In this document: positions 1 to 12,700 of the stretch, piece by piece
How the letters are laid out: each line of letters opens with the position of its first letter
How positions within the stretch are numbered: position 1 is the first letter of the stretch
Source: Gonium pectorale
Lineage: Eukaryota > Chlorophyta > Chlorophyceae > Chlamydomonadales > Volvocaceae
Assembly: GCA_001584585.1 (NCBI GenBank)
Contig: LSYV01000002.1
Span: 1,881,758-1,945,757, forward strand
DNA length: 64,000 nt
Reading direction: 5' to 3'
Notes under the pieces: generated by a model
Seen by the model: the letters and a program-made list of their open reading frames with translations, nothing else
Databases searched by the model: none
What the model was told of the DNA's origin: nothing
Program-made: the position numbers and the translations under genes

Positions 1-60
1 ACGGCTCGCCCGCCTGCCGGATGGGGGCACCAGAACGCAGTGGACCACAGCTCATCAGTG

Positions 61-1859
61 TTAGGAACCCATTTCTTTGTACCTCCGTGACTCTTGTTGG
101 GGAATGGAGGGGGCGGAAGGGCACTGACAATGCTGGTGAGCGTAAGATTCACGGTGACCCGGCACCTTGGAAACGGTGGGGTGGCGACGGAGGCAGGTGA
201 CGCCCGTGTCATCAAACCCTCCCGCCCCGAAAGCCCGCCCCGCCTCGCGCCCCGAGAGCCCCCGCCCCGCCGCCTCACCCCCATGGGGCAGTGCCGCTGC
301 GCCAGCCACTCCAGCCCCGCCGTCCAGCCTGCGCCCGCAGCCGCCGCAAACGTGCTGCACACCCAGGTGCAGCCGAGCTCCTGCATCCAGTCCAGCAGCT
401 CCAGGCTGCCCGAGCCCGCAGCCGCACTGGCAATTTCCGCGTACAGCCTACTCATATCATGGGCGAGGATAGTTGCCGCAAAGTCCGCGCCCCCGCCGCT
501 GCCGCCGCTGACGCTAGCCCCAGCCACCATGCCCATCAGCACATTGCCCCGCTGCGATGCGCAAGTGTTGGCCCCAGTTTCCAAATGTGACACTCCGGCG
601 TTGTCGACGCTCCAAGCCTGGAGCAGCTGAAGCGTCGCCAGGTGGCCGGCCTTAGCCGATGCCACGGCGGCATCGTGCAGGAAGGGGCGGCCGCCGCGGC
701 AGCCGAGAAGCCCGCCAACGGCGGACTGGGCGATGGCCTTGCTCTTGATCAAGTCAAGCAGGAACCTCAGCGCCGCTACGTTCCCTGCAGCCGCGAAGGC
801 CGCTGCTGCGGCAGCCACCGCGCTCCGCGAATCGGCTTCGAGCCACCCGTGAGAGCTGAGCCAGGCCAGGCGTCCCACCGGATCCAGAGCTGCTGCAACC
901 GCGTGCCAATCCAGAGCGCAGCTACGGCCCGGCGTGTCAGCTACGTAGCCTCTCTCTAGCATCCACTCGGCCTTGCGCCGCCAGTCCGGCGTGGTGCTGG
1001 CGGCTGCCGCCGCCAGCATTTGTTGGCGCGTTGCGGCGGGCGGCCGCGGCTCCCACTCCGGCCGGTGCTGAACGACGAGCGCGAGCACGTCCTGCAGCGT
1101 TCCGTACGAACAGCCACGGGCAGCGCCCACCAGCAGCCCGCCGTAGTCCACGTCGGAGGGGTGCTCGTACAACTGCTCGTCCAGGAGGTCGTACATGAGG
1201 CCCACGTGGCCCCCGCGCGCTGCGGCGGCCGGCGCCTCCTCGCTCCACGGGCAGTCGCAGGAGAGGAGCCACTCGCACACTGCTGCGTGGCCCCCGGCTG
1301 CGGCGTCGTGCAGCACGGCCTTGCTGAGTGCCGCGTGCGGTCCCCACAGCCACTGCAGGATGCACAGATGGCCCCCCGCTGCTGCTGCCCGCAGCACCTT
1401 CTCTGTGACGGGGCAGTTGTGGGCCCGGAGCCAGCGGCAGGAGCTGAGCTGGCCGCTGGCCGCCGCTGCCGCAAATGCATCGTCAGTGAGTGGAATGCCG
1501 ATGCACAGGAGCAAGAATTCGAGGTTGGACACCACGCCGCTGGCCGCTGTGAGGCACAGCAGCTGGCGCCGTCGCGCCAGCGTCAGTCCCGCCAGGGCGC
1601 CCGGCTCGCTCCACTGCCGACGAAAGGCATCATGCGGCACAGGCGATGAGATGCGGATGGTTTTGTGCTCGCCGAAATGCGCAGCGGCCGCCTTGTTCAC
1701 AAGGCGAAGGTTGCAAGGCACGTCGTTCGCGTGCAGATGTCCCGTTATCCGCTCGACAAGCTCCGCTGGCAGCTGCAGAAGCAGCCAAGATGGCGGCTCT
1801 TGCGCGGAATCTGTCCTACCAGTTGGCGCGAGGTCGACTAACTGGTGCTCCGTGAGCAT
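61..1859 (-). CDS. F-box-like / ankyrin-repeat protein
   Basis: One long exon (1859-279) encodes 527 residues. The start is the ATG at 1859 (MLTEHQLVDL). Residues about 28-63 resemble an F-box (LLQLPAELVERI, then LRLVNKAAAAHF). From about residue 100 the chain is a run of ankyrin-like units, for example AAAAASGQLSSCRWLRAHNC, AAAGGHLCILQWLW and AAAGGHAAVCEWLL, with the last units near 300-480. This architecture is common in volvocine algae and is usually taken as a protein-interaction or ubiquitin-ligase adaptor scaffold; the partner is unknown. The 3' end is less sure: a donor GTGAGG at 278 and an acceptor ending at 124 keep phase and give a last exon 123-61 (20 residues, stop at 61), total about 547 aa. 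Without that splice the frame stays open to the window edge. Confidence 0.72.
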
Positions 1860-3475
1860 GATCTAGGCTTGCCTAGCGCATCGTTTGGTCAGGGAGCAGT
1901 GGTGTGACTGAGTATGCTACTCGTGCCTGAATGAATTACTCGGACTAAGCGGAAATCGGGATCGCAGGCGTTGAGTCGACGACTTTAACGGATTAAAAAG
2001 CGGTATGTGATAGGGGCGCGATATGGCTGATGATTCATGAATGCATGGTATGCAAATTATGCCCAATAACGATGCGAACCGACCCGGGCCCATGCCGCAT
2101 AGCACGATGTACTACATGTCGTAACACACACCTGGTGTGTGACACGATTACCGACGTTTCAAGTTTGCTTACAGGCGCACCTGTGCATGCGGTGCGGTTG
2201 CTCACCGCTGCTAAGCATGAACAGGAAAGCTTGTCTCGGTTCCTTCCGCGAAACTAATCCCTATGCCAAGACCTCCTCACGCGAATCACACCCCGTCGAC
2301 CTCGCTTTGCTGCCCTGCTTGCAGCTTGCCTGCAGCTCAGCCCAACACAGCAATGCTTCCATGGTTCGCGAGCCGTCAGCTTGACCCGCCTACGGATCAA
2401 TACAGTTGCGGCAGGTGTGTGCACAGCTAACTCCAGTGCACCTCCATCCCTGTTTCCCTGGTAGCCTAACTTTACTGAACATGTTTCCAAGAACGCATGC
2501 CTTCAGCTATACTTCCTGAGTACTCACGTCGCGTGCAATGGACAAGTAACCTTCTGCTAGCTGTAGGCATATGCTATGTATCGTCATAGCTCGCGATTGC
2601 CTCAGGTGACGATCTGCACCCTTCTGCACTTGCGGTAAGTCGTGACTGTGCCTTTGGGTACGGTCACCTAGGCAGCCAGGACGTTACAATCTCCGCACCC
2701 GTCATCAGTAACGACGCAAGACCACCACCGCATTCAGCCGGGCTCACGCGCCACACATTCTGGACCATCGCCTGGGGCGTACAACAGCTTCATGCCAACG
2801 GAGGGCCTACACCATCAACCGAACGAACCCTGTCCCATTATTCATCAGGACCCCAGCAGACCACAACTGACAACCGCACAACTACCGATGTCGGCACACC
2901 GGCTCCGACAGCTGCGACTCGCTTGCTTTCCCATCTCCCGACGGGGACAACCGCACAACTACCGATGTCGGCACACCGGCTCCGACAGCTGCGACTCGCT
3001 TGCTTTCCCATCTCCCGACGGGGCTCCAGTTGTAAGTACTTGCATTAGCGACCAGGCCATTCCGACCATCACCTGTGCGGGTCAACCCGAGTTGGGGAGG
3101 ACCGGTGTGAGTGGTTTGAAACATAGAACCAAACTCGATGGCAAATTATCCGGTAGCAAGCGTCGTCAGCTAGTCACGGGTGTGCACATAAAACGCACGT
3201 TGGACGACCAGTGTGCACGACAAACCATGTGATGCTCAAACTGCCACAAACGCTCATGCGAGCCCCCTTCACTCGCCGCCGTTGTTCAGGAATGCGCGTA
3301 CGGCCATGTTGCTCATGCAGCCCACACGTATAACCCAATACCATTCACGATCCGAAAGGCCGCAAGCCAGGGGAGCCAGCTGCATTTCTCAGGCCCTGGC
3401 CCTTATTCCCTGCACAAATCCCTTGCTGGTGCGGTATACCCTGCGTGGAGCTCGCAAGCCTTACCAGTCTGTGCT
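1860..3475. other. Intergenic stretch, no gene recognised
   Basis: This stretch lies between the start of the ankyrin gene and the 3' end of the secreted Cys-rich gene. Open frames are short and have no family signature. It holds a perfect 77-bp tandem duplication (listed separately). A TTACA at about 2685, read on the minus strand as TGTAA, could be the poly(A) signal of the 3476-4468 gene, which would mean a long 3' UTR of about 790 nt. Confidence 0.5.
2869..3022. repeat. Perfect tandem duplication, 2 x 77 bp
   Basis: The 77-bp unit beginning GACAACCGCACAACTACC occurs at 2869-2945 and again, with no mismatch seen, at 2946-3022. It lies outside recognised coding sequence. Perfect identity suggests a recent duplication, or an assembly artefact. 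Confidence 0.9.
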
Positions 3476-4468
3476 TTAGCCCAGGCAGGCCTTCTGCACC
3501 TCGGCCAGAGTGGTAGTGCCCTTGAGGAAGTCACCGACCTCCTTCTGGTAGCCGGGGTCGTTCAGGCAGTCGTAGTACTGGGCCAGCGGGATCAGCTGCA
3601 GGGCGGGTGCAGCGCGGCGGGGAGTAATCAGTTCGGGGCTGTGATATGCGGGGAGAGCGCGGCAGTCGGTGCAGGGGTTGGTCCTGGTTCTCTGGAGAAA
3701 GCATTGCCCGGTGACCTGTCTGGACCTCCGACGGCATCGACCGGGAGCGGTGCAGAGGAACCTAACAAATCCTACTCATTTAATGAGCCCACGGCAACTC
3801 AGTGCGCTCCGCGGCGGTAAGCGTTACAAACAATACAAGGCGGTGGGCGAGAAGGAAGGTAGGAAAGCGGGCTTAGCGTCGTTGTCCCGCACTACCCTAA
3901 CGCCCCATGGACTGCGCCGCGTGCTTTGCTCGAGTGGCCGATGCCCTCAGCCCCCATGAGCCCATGTCCGGACATATTCCCCATGTCCGGACATATTCCC
4001 CAGGTCCCGCGACGCCCAGGGTACTTCTGGGTCTTCCTTGCCAAACCACCCGCGGGACTGCCCATAACGGCCCAAAGCACGCACGTACGTTGCGGCAGCA
4101 CTCGACGCTGATCGGCTTCTTGCCGGCGCAGGCCTTGAACGCCACCACGGCCGGGTCCTTCGTGATGGTGCTGCGCACAGCCTCACACTTGGGAATGGCC
4201 GCTGTGGAGGGGTAACGGGGCAGGGATGGGGCAATCGGGTATAGCCGTATCGGGCCCTGCCAAGTGGCAGCCGCAAATGGCAATCACATGTACTGGGGCA
4301 GCACGTGAATCAGCAGCGCAAAAGATGCCTCGTGATTGACTTCGGAACGGCGTCCCTGCTTGCGAGTCCCATCCAGCAGCTCAGACGCTCACCAGAAGCG
4401 GGATCAGCGACGAGCGCCACAAGCACCAGGGCGAGCACGCCCGCAGCAATGCAGCGGCGGTAGTTCAT
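3476..4468 (-). CDS. Small secreted cysteine-rich protein (102 aa)
   Basis: Three exons close in phase: 4468-4393, 4201-4089 and 3595-3476. The protein starts MNYRRCIAAGVLALVLVALV, a clear signal peptide with a likely cleavage after ADPASA (residue 26). The mature part has six Cys: one in IPKCEA, one in FKACAG, an adjacent pair in VECCRN, one in YYDCLN and one in QKACLG at the C terminus. The C...C...CC...C...C spacing recalls the plant lipid-transfer/prolamin helical fold, but only six of the usual eight Cys are present and the family is not named here. Function is unknown; secretion to the cell wall or vacuole is inferred. Intron 2 carries a 19-bp tandem repeat. A related last exon sits at 62890-63018. 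Confidence 0.8.
3963..4000. repeat. 2 x 19-bp tandem repeat with palindromic TCCGGA
   Basis: The unit CATGTCCGGACATATTCCC is present twice in a row inside intron 2 of the secreted Cys-rich gene. Each unit contains the palindrome ATGTCCGGACAT. No function is claimed. Confidence 0.85.
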
Positions 4469-5848
4469 GGCGTTCGACTCGGGGAATATGAAGATTTTTT
4501 AATGTGCAACGATTGGTTACCCTGTTCTGGTGGTAGATGGGTGTTGGCTGGTTAAGTATGCCTGGCAGCTTACCGTATACGATTGATTCGCTCGACAAGG
4601 TCCTTGGACTTCTCGCTTAGATACCGATCGACAGACCCTTGGATCTGGAGTTGAAAGGCCGCAATCAATCAAAGCCCAGCCATCAATGCTGCTGTACGTA
4701 TTGCTCGTCGTTACCAATACAGCACTTCCGTCTCGAGGTTCGACGGGCTCCTCGGGTCGCGTAAACACGCGGCCCTTGCGAGGAGCGAGACCGCCACCGT
4801 TCGCGGTGGAGGAGTAGAGTAGGAGAGGGAAGAGCATTATCATCTGGGGCGAGCCGCGGAAGTGCAGAGCAAGGGCGGTGGGATGCAAATGCGCGCCGAC
4901 ACTGCGAAGTCGGGGCGCAGGTGGACGCGTGCCCCGTCAGACTCCTTCCCAGAACTAGAATGTTTACCAGATTGTGCAGTCATGGCGTGTATGGCCAAAG
5001 CGGCTATTTCAAGGAAAGGGTTGGGAGCAGCAGCCGTAGTGTTCGCGTGTGTTTCCCCCTCCGTGTGTAAGTGTGTCGCTGAATGTTCGATTCACCCAGG
5101 CTCCAAACAGACTCTATAATCGAACCTTCATATGGCATAGAGGATCGGTGGTTGGGAAACGTTGTGGCATTTTATGGCTGCAGCGACCCATGGGTCATTT
5201 CCCTCAGCCAGTCCTTACGCGCCACTATTAAGGTTCACAGAGCATCGTGCTGCGAGCAAACATACGCTGGATCTACCACTGAGCATTTACTTGTGGTTCC
5301 ATATCCCACACTGGAAGTTGGCTCCGCCCTGCGTTGCCTGCTGAAACTCCACAGCCCCGGGGCACAAACCAACCCTCCGTGACACCCAATGCTCGTCGTG
5401 ATCGCCTGCCAGTGGGGACAAACAACTGAACAACGCACGCCATTACGACCGACTTCTCAAAGCTGACGTATGCGTAAAACGGTACCTGCCAGGGTAACCA
5501 CCCCAAGGTAGTTGCAAAGATGACAAGTCCAACGGCCCTTGACAGGTAATCTCTTGCTCTGATACTGCGTACCCAACAGCGGAACTCACAAACCCAGGTT
5601 TCAAGCTGTCGGTTGTTCATATGACAGAAGGCGGTGCATTCCTGAACGCGAGTGCTCACAAACCGCAGCGTTTCACGCCGGGGGCAGGAACCGCGCCTCC
5701 TCGGGTCAACCGCCATCATACTGTTCTGCGAGACAAACAGTCCCCTCGATACGAGGTGGCAGGACCCAGCAGGGCAAGGGCACCCGCTTGGTCCTTTCTT
5801 TGGAGTAGTTGACCCACGTGCAGCCGCAAAGTAACCCTGAGGCGCGCA
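4469..5848. promoter_or_regulatory. Shared upstream region of two divergent secreted-protein genes
   Basis: About 1.4 kb separates the minus-strand start at 4468 from the plus-strand start at 5849, so both promoters must lie here. No open frame with a recognisable product was found. No specific promoter element was assigned. Confidence 0.4.
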
Positions 5849-8486
5849 ATGGCTCCTTGCGCCCGCAATCCATCTGGCCCTGGCCCAAGATGGCTCCTGG
5901 TCCGCAAGCTCTTGCCGCTGGCAGTGCTGGCGCTCCTGGCAGTGCACCCGCGGGCTGCTCGCGGCGGCGCGTGGGATCTCTCGACATTCAAATTATGCCG
6001 CTTCATGTACCTGAGGGAGATTCGGGACAACGCATCAGGTGCGAATGGCAATGCTTGTATGTGTGGGTGGTCGTGCTGCGGGGAGGGTGGTGCATATATG
6101 ACGGACATGCGGCGCAACGCTGGGCGCGTCCCCTTCCTGGTGTGATTGCATGTGCCCTCCCGGCTAGCCGGCCTGTTGACCGGAGTTGAGCCACATCCAC
6201 TGCAACGTCAGCGCACCCTCCCGGCAGCCAGCGACGCATCCGTTGTTCTCGTCGTCTTTGTTACGCACTCTGCCGTGCAAACCCTGCCCCAGGTGTGGCG
6301 TACATGCCGGAGACCGACACAGTGTGGATTGTAGTCAACGACCCCGCCGGGTGAGTACGACACAGACCCGCCCTTGCAGTGCGGACGTTCTCGATTGCAC
6401 CTGTGTAGACCGGTACTCTGCGCACACCGCTGCTGTACAACACGCCAACCCCCGTTTCTTGCTCAGATAGCTATCATACGCTAGCTCATCGGCAGTGACT
6501 GGTTGACTGCGCAGCTCGATGTGCCGACACAAGGCCCGGCGACCTGCGTGTGTGCAGGCTGTTTGAGTACACGTTGGATGGCGTCCTGCTCCGTCGGCTG
6601 AATGCGCGGTGGTTGGCAGACCCCGAGGGTGCGTGGGTTCAGCTCGCTGCGAGGGGGAGGGAGGCAGCGGCTGCTGTGGCGGGCTGGGTCAGATGGCATA
6701 CACGGGGGCAGGTACACAGCGGGGGACGCTCTCAACCTACGCATCTGCGGTAGCAAGTCGAATCCATCGTGCAGATGCGTGCTGCAGCGCGACGGCTGGC
6801 TTCGCGTCCCACGTCGCTGTCCCCGACCTCGCCGCCCAACATATCAGGTGTTGTCTACGTCGCACGCGACCGCATTGCGGTGGCGGAGGAGCCCCAGAAT
6901 GGCGGAATTCGTATCCTGGACGTCAGTGGAGCTGGTGCTAGGCAGCTGGTGCGCTTTGGGGTCGACGTTTTGGTGGCAAACAATGCGTTGGAGCCATGCA
7001 AACCGGAGCTCCGGGTCATGGGGTGCGACCGCCCCACCTACCACACGCCGCTATTACGCTTGCTTAGAATTGCTCCTCCACTTGACCCGCCGACATTGCT
7101 CCCAACGTAGGAGTACATACCCGCCGCTAACCCTCGCTGGGGAGGATCTGGGAACGAGGGAATCTCGTACGACCCATGGTCAGTACGTTCTACCCAGCTC
7201 CAACCTGTGTGGAGTACTTGGTGGTGCATGTGTGTTCCCACCGTCTTGCGGTGTTGACATCAACCTTTCATCGCATGGATTCGCCCCAGCGCCTAGCATT
7301 CGTGGTGTGATTGGCGCTGCGGGCCTCGTCAGCGGCCCCCGTTGCTACCCCTGGTCAAATATGTGCTGAATGCGAAGCTGTGTCGCAGGAGCGATGTGTT
7401 CTTCGTTGCCCAGGAGAAGGCCCCGAAACGCATCGTTGCCGTGCGGCGCCGCGGCGGCCAGACCAACTGGACCGAGGTATTCAACGGCGATGAGACTTGC
7501 AACATGGTCGGGGACTTCGCCGAGGTAGTTTACGCACCGCCGCTACAACAATTCTTCATCTTGTCACAGGTAAGTGCATAAACAAAGGGGAAGCGGCATG
7601 CACACATGCCACGGCGTACGACGACAGGGCAAGCAAGTGCGTCAGGTGACTTACGGGACATGTGAGGCATCCGTGACATGGAACCTAAATGCGAAGACGC
7701 GATGTAGATGGCAAATCTCCATGGCAAATCTCAAGCTGCTCAGCTGAGCGGCCTAGGCTCTAGAGCCCTCCATCATCCGCCCAACTGGAGAACCTCACTG
7801 TGCCGCCCCGCGTTCCCACCCAAGGAGAGCAACCGCGTGATCCGCACCAGCATGGATGGGGACGTCCTGCAGCAGCTGGATGTCAAGGGCCTCCGCCCCG
7901 AGGTGAGCCGTCGAGACTGGCTTGCAACGACATGTTGCTTTGTGGGCGGCAGCAGCATGCAGCACTATATGCGGACCAAAGCGGCTCCTATCTGCTGATT
8001 GCGCCGGTTGCGATCGACCGGCAGGCTTGCGTGCTTTCCCGTCTGCCCAGGCCGCAATATCGCCCTTGCGGGCTGTTTGCAGGGCTTGGCGTTCACCCCC
8101 GATGGCCGTACCATGATTGTCCTCAGCGAGGTACGACAAATCACACGTCACAACTAACGCCCAGCAAACTACACGCTACATGCAGGCGCTGCGTATATGC
8201 ACAAAACAGCACTGTCTGCCAGTCTCTCGCTTTGCAGACTGGCATTTGACTAATGATCAATCATGATGTTGTCAGACAGTGCACCTGCCTTGTCTCTACT
8301 GCCGAGTCTGCCGCCATTCTGACCTGGGGCCTACCCGCCCTGCGGTGTGTCCGGCTACGCTCCACTCAGCCGAACGAGCTGGCCATATACAAGGCTGACG
8401 GATGCGGAGGCTCGGACATGAGCGTTTCAGGTGACGGACGTGGCAGCGATGTGACGGGCGGCAGAACGCAATCTCGGCGCAAGTAG
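5849..8486 (+). CDS. Secreted SdiA-regulated-type beta-propeller protein
   Basis: Exons: 5849-6038, 6293-6350, 6558-6628, 6848 to an unresolved donor (about 6950-7020), 7145-7178, 7389-7569, 7825-7902, 8083-8130, 8370-8486. Apart from exon 4's end, all phases close. The N terminus (MAPCARNPSGPGPRWLLVRK followed by LLPLAVLALLAV) is a signal peptide. The rest shows recurring propeller blades: VAYMPETDTVWIVVND, LFEYTLDGVLLRRL, VVYVARDRIAVAEE, NEGISYDPW, DVFFVAQEKAPKRIVAV, FAEVVYAPPLQQFFILSQES, VIRTSMDGDVLQQLDV, EGLAFTPDGRTMIVLSE and PNELAIYK. The order (bound-state, DPEG, VAQEK, AFTPDG, SEPN) matches the SdiA-regulated/YjiK-like propeller (PF06977 type) best known from bacteria. Substrate or partner is unknown; it should act outside the cytosol. 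The Ser/Gly-rich tail after IYK looks disordered. Confidence 0.75.
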
Positions 8487-8735
8487 TTGGGGGCGCCGGC
8501 ACGACGGAGCTGATGCGGAAGCGACGGGCAGGTTGCCGGGGAGTGCGGGCAAAGGGTTGCGAGCTGGCCGCTGACTGCAAGGTCGTCTACGGCGGGAATC
8601 AAACAGGAAGCTGGCAAGAAAGCGTGTGCCGTCGCGTTACATGAGTTTAGAGAGCAAGATGCTCGAGTCGGGCCTTGGCCCTGTCCTTATATGTTGTAGG
8701 GCCTGCTCTTATATGTTGCACCGCTGCCTTGCAGC

Positions 8736-8740
8736 TGTAA
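8736..8740 (+). terminator. Candidate TGTAA poly(A) signal
   Basis: TGTAA, the usual poly(A) signal in Chlamydomonas-type algae, lies 250 nt after the stop of the 5849-8486 gene. Confidence 0.6.
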
Positions 8741-9711
8741 CGCCAGGAAGGGTCGGGTAATCAAAGTATCAAGGAAAGAAAGCGGGGCACCCAACAGCAA
8801 ATACACCGTGCTGCCCGTACGGTGTGATGCGAAAGTGTGAATATGTACGTCTGACCAGGTAGCAAGCCTCTAGAGGTCGCGCTGATTTTCATCAAGGCAT
8901 CCGCGTTCACGAACGCCAAACGTCGATCCAGAGCCGAACTGCGCGACACACTCGGACGGGCGCCATGAGCAGCGAGACGTATACTGTACCTGCCTGGGGA
9001 TCCTTCAGCCCCTCAAATGGTGTGCACGAGCCAAAATAATAATAGAGTTGCGCTACTGCCAGTAACAACCCGCCTCCTCTACCTTAGGGGATAACATTGT
9101 CCCGGCCTCTACCTGCCGACCTGCACAATCTGACAGAGCATGTCCCCCCAGCACATAGCCAGGATGTCTCACACTAAGCGCACTAGGCCAGCAGCGAAGG
9201 CACGGCGACGCTGGGTCCTGCTGCTAACGTAGTACAAAACTACTGCGCTGCGACGTCGTTTACCGTACCCTGAAGGATAGCGCATCAAAGGCGCGACAGG
9301 TGAATAAGTGGCCAGTGGCCCTCGCTCCATGAGCAGTTCGAGCAATCAATCAATGTCGGGCTGCGCATTCAGCGGCCGTGTTGCGTTTCGGCCCATTCGC
9401 ATTGACCGTTCCCTGCGTATTCAGTTTTATTCGTTGCTACAGTCTATTGCCTGAGCGCTCATAAATGCACAAGGCTCGTACACGCTTCGCCTAACGGACA
9501 TGGCCTCAAGGAGTCCAGCCATTTCCACCTCGGGTGCCTACCTTCCTGCAAACGCTCCTATTCCCTGCATTCGTTCTGCACTGCGTGAAAGACGCACTTG
9601 CAATGGCCACGGGATCATCCCATGTCCTTGAGAGACAACAAACATCCAGTCGCAGCTCCTGAGAGTTCTCAATACGAGACATACTGCTGGCACCGATCCA
9701 TTCCCCTCCTC
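8741..9711. other. Intergenic stretch between convergent genes
   Basis: This lies between the 3' ends of the propeller gene (+) and the kinesin gene (-). It has only short open frames without a family signature and no repeat of note. Confidence 0.5.
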
Positions 9712-12700
9712 TCAACCAGCCACGGCGGTTGCACGAAAGACGCGTTCTCCGCCCGCCGACGCCGCAGCGCGGGCCGCGCTCAGCTCCAGAGCGTAAGCAG
9801 CCAGCTGCGCATCCGCCTGCTGGCACTGCACTTCCAGCTCCGAAACCTGTGATGGGCGTGCAAAGGGTTCAGCAGGCGGGGCAATCAGATGCCACGCATC
9901 AGCGCAGGACAGCCTTACACTGCGAGAGCGAGCCTTACACTGCGAGAGCAATACAATTGGCGCCCCAGCCCTGGATGGACCAATAATGACCGCATGCAGG
10001 GGATTAAATACCTTCACACGACCCAGCGGTAATGGCTAGCAGCTGACAGCCCATCCATGACGCGTGCAACCCGTGGGCGCTTCCCAGTCCGTACCTGGTG
10101 CTCTAACGCGTCCCCACGCTCCACCGCCTCCAGGAACGCGCCGCGGTAACGCGCTGCCCGCTCCAGCAGCAGCCGCAACGCGGGTCGCGCCAGCTCCAGG
10201 CTGGGCACGCATGACCACCAGTCGCCGCGCGCCAAAGCTGAGGACACGGCGCCGCCTGCCGCACTCCCCCTTGCCTGCTCGACCTCCTCTCGCGCGTCCA
10301 CAACGGCTATTTGCAGCGAAGCCACCTCGGCGCACAGCTCCTCGAGCTGAGCGACGGACGTGGGGAGGGGGCGGGCATGGCACACGCTATGCTTTGAATG
10401 CTGGGCCCAAAGGGTTGAGAGGGAATGCCAAGACGTGCGGTGAGTGCTGGGAGGGCGCTTGGCATCACCAGTGGGCAGTGGGAATGGACCGCATGTCGCC
10501 CCTCTGCAAAGCGCGGCCTCGCCTGGCAGGGTCCAAGAGAAACCAAGGGGCACCCAGACCATGCCCAGCCTCCCTCAAGGGCCAAACATGCCACCTTCCG
10601 CACCCCGTCACTGACCCGCTTCTGCAGCCGGGCCTGGCGGGTCGCCATCACGTCGAGGTGCCGCTGCGGGCATGAGCCCGCGCCTGCCACCCAGCCGGAA
10701 GTGCCGCCGTCCACGCCACCGCCAACGGGGCCACTGCCGCCGCCGCTGTAAGCACCGGCAGAGCGCTGCGGAGCACCAGCAGGGTCGCCGCGCATGGCCT
10801 GTGCCAGCTCCCGCTCCACCTCCTGTGTTGCCGTGGGCATAGGCACCGGATATGCTTCGTTACCGCGTCTGTGGCCGCTGGAGCGGGCTTGGCTCGCTGA
10901 AGTGAAGTGAAATGCAACGAGGCTAAAAGGCCAAGGTATTGGCCATTCGCCACGGACTGCCGTGCCTGGGGAGACCTCCAGGCCTGCAGACCCCATGTGG
11001 ACTCGTGCTCGTCATATCACTAGGGCAGTTTCAACCATACTGCTGCAGCGTCAAGGTGACATGCAACTGATCTGTGTCTGCTGCGCAGCGGACCCGTGCG
11101 CCTTGTGTACGGCCCACCTGCAACTCGGCGTAGACGGACTCCCGCTCCTGCGTCACCAACGAATGCAGCGGACAGTTCATCAGCGAGCGCCATGACGCGG
11201 TGGAAGCATCGCCGCGTTGCGACGGGTGCAGCAGCGTTGAACAGCACAGACCCGCATTGCACGGCAACGCCGTCCTACCGCACCGCACACGGCTCTGCAG
11301 GCCGTCGTGCCGTTGAAGGACAGATGCGTCGCCGCCATCATGAAAACCCCGTCAGCCATTAACTACACCACGCGCCCCGTCCCACCTGGAGGGCGCCCTT
11401 GAGCACCCTGCCGTACTGCTGTACGCGGGTCTCGTAGTCCAGCAGCGCGTCGAGCCATGGCCCCACCTGGGAGAGCTGCAGCTGCTGTCCAGGTGGGGCG
11501 TGGGGTGGGGCGTGGGGCAAGGAAAAGAGGGGGAGCAGGGGTAAACAAGCGGAGGGACGCCTGGCCCGCTGGGCCTGAAATGAGCTGCGCAACCGCGACA
11601 CCAGTACAGTACCGTATCTATCGCCACAACGGCCCGTTCCTACCGAAGTATACGCGGGCGTCCCGCAGGCCTGCAAATGGCCGGGTCGACTGGCACTGCG
11701 CCTCAGCTGCGCAGGCTGCTGAGCGGGCAGGCTCGAGGCGGGAGGCAGGTGCTCCCGGCTGGCAGAGCGCCGCCACGACAGGGATGTGCTAAAAGACTGG
11801 AGGGCCCAAGCGACGGTTAACACAGTTATAAGATGGGGGCTGACCAACATGGGAACAAAAGCAAGGAAGCAACTCCTTAATAACGCAAGAGCGAGGGGTG
11901 TGGCGCGGTTTGATGCCCGCAGCCTGGGAGCTCCTGATCCCATAAACTGAGCTCAGCAGTCGCGTTGGAGCAAGACAATAGACAAACCCGCAGCGCGTAC
12001 ACCTGCTCAGACACACGAATCGCACAGTCCTTGGTAGCCTACCGGCAACAGCTGCGCAAAGACCGATGGCGTGCCCTGCGACCTACTGCACGCCTCAGGC
12101 GATTCCTCAGCCCCGGGGCACAGCTCCTCGCCGCCGTCCTCCAAGCCCTCCGCCCATGCCAGCCCCGGGTACGCGGCCCCCACACGATGGGGCGACTGCA
12201 CGCCGCTTGCGCTGGTGCCGCCCAGGCTGGGAGCCAAAGATGTCTGGCGTGAGAGCGTCAGGGAGGCCGAGGCCGCAGCGGACAGCGTGCAGCTGCTGCC
12301 CGAGGCGTTGCTGCTGCCGCCGCTGCCGCTGCTGGGTTGGGGGTGCAGCACGCCGCACTGCAGGGGCGTGGGCGGTCCCAGCAGACCCTCCAGCTCGCGG
12401 AGCTTCTCGCGTGCCACCGCCGCGTCCTGCATGCCACGCCGGCGCGGACGGATAGCTGAAGGGCGGTTGGCGCAGGCGATGTTGTTGCTATGGCTTGGAA
12501 GCTGCCGTTCAGAGAAAAGTATGTATCTGTGCACCCGTCAGTGCCGGAGTTGAAGAGGGCCTGTAAGGCCCCGCTCGGCAACATAGCGGGCGGCGGTGGC
12601 CTCTTGGCGCCGTACCATCGGGGATCTCCCAGAAGCCAAAACAGCGCACCTTGATGACCTGGTTCCGCCGCTGACGCCGCAGCGCCTGCAACTCCCGCTC

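Noticed and set aside
1195..1866. Plus-strand frame of 223 codons opposite the ankyrin gene
   Set aside because: It is the mirror of the ankyrin exon and has no recognisable protein features, while the minus strand gives clear repeats.
4517..4888. Minus-strand frame of 123 codons with a hydrophobic stretch (MIMLFPLLLYSS)
   Set aside because: It lies in the promoter gap between two divergent genes, has no splice-consistent continuation and no family signature.
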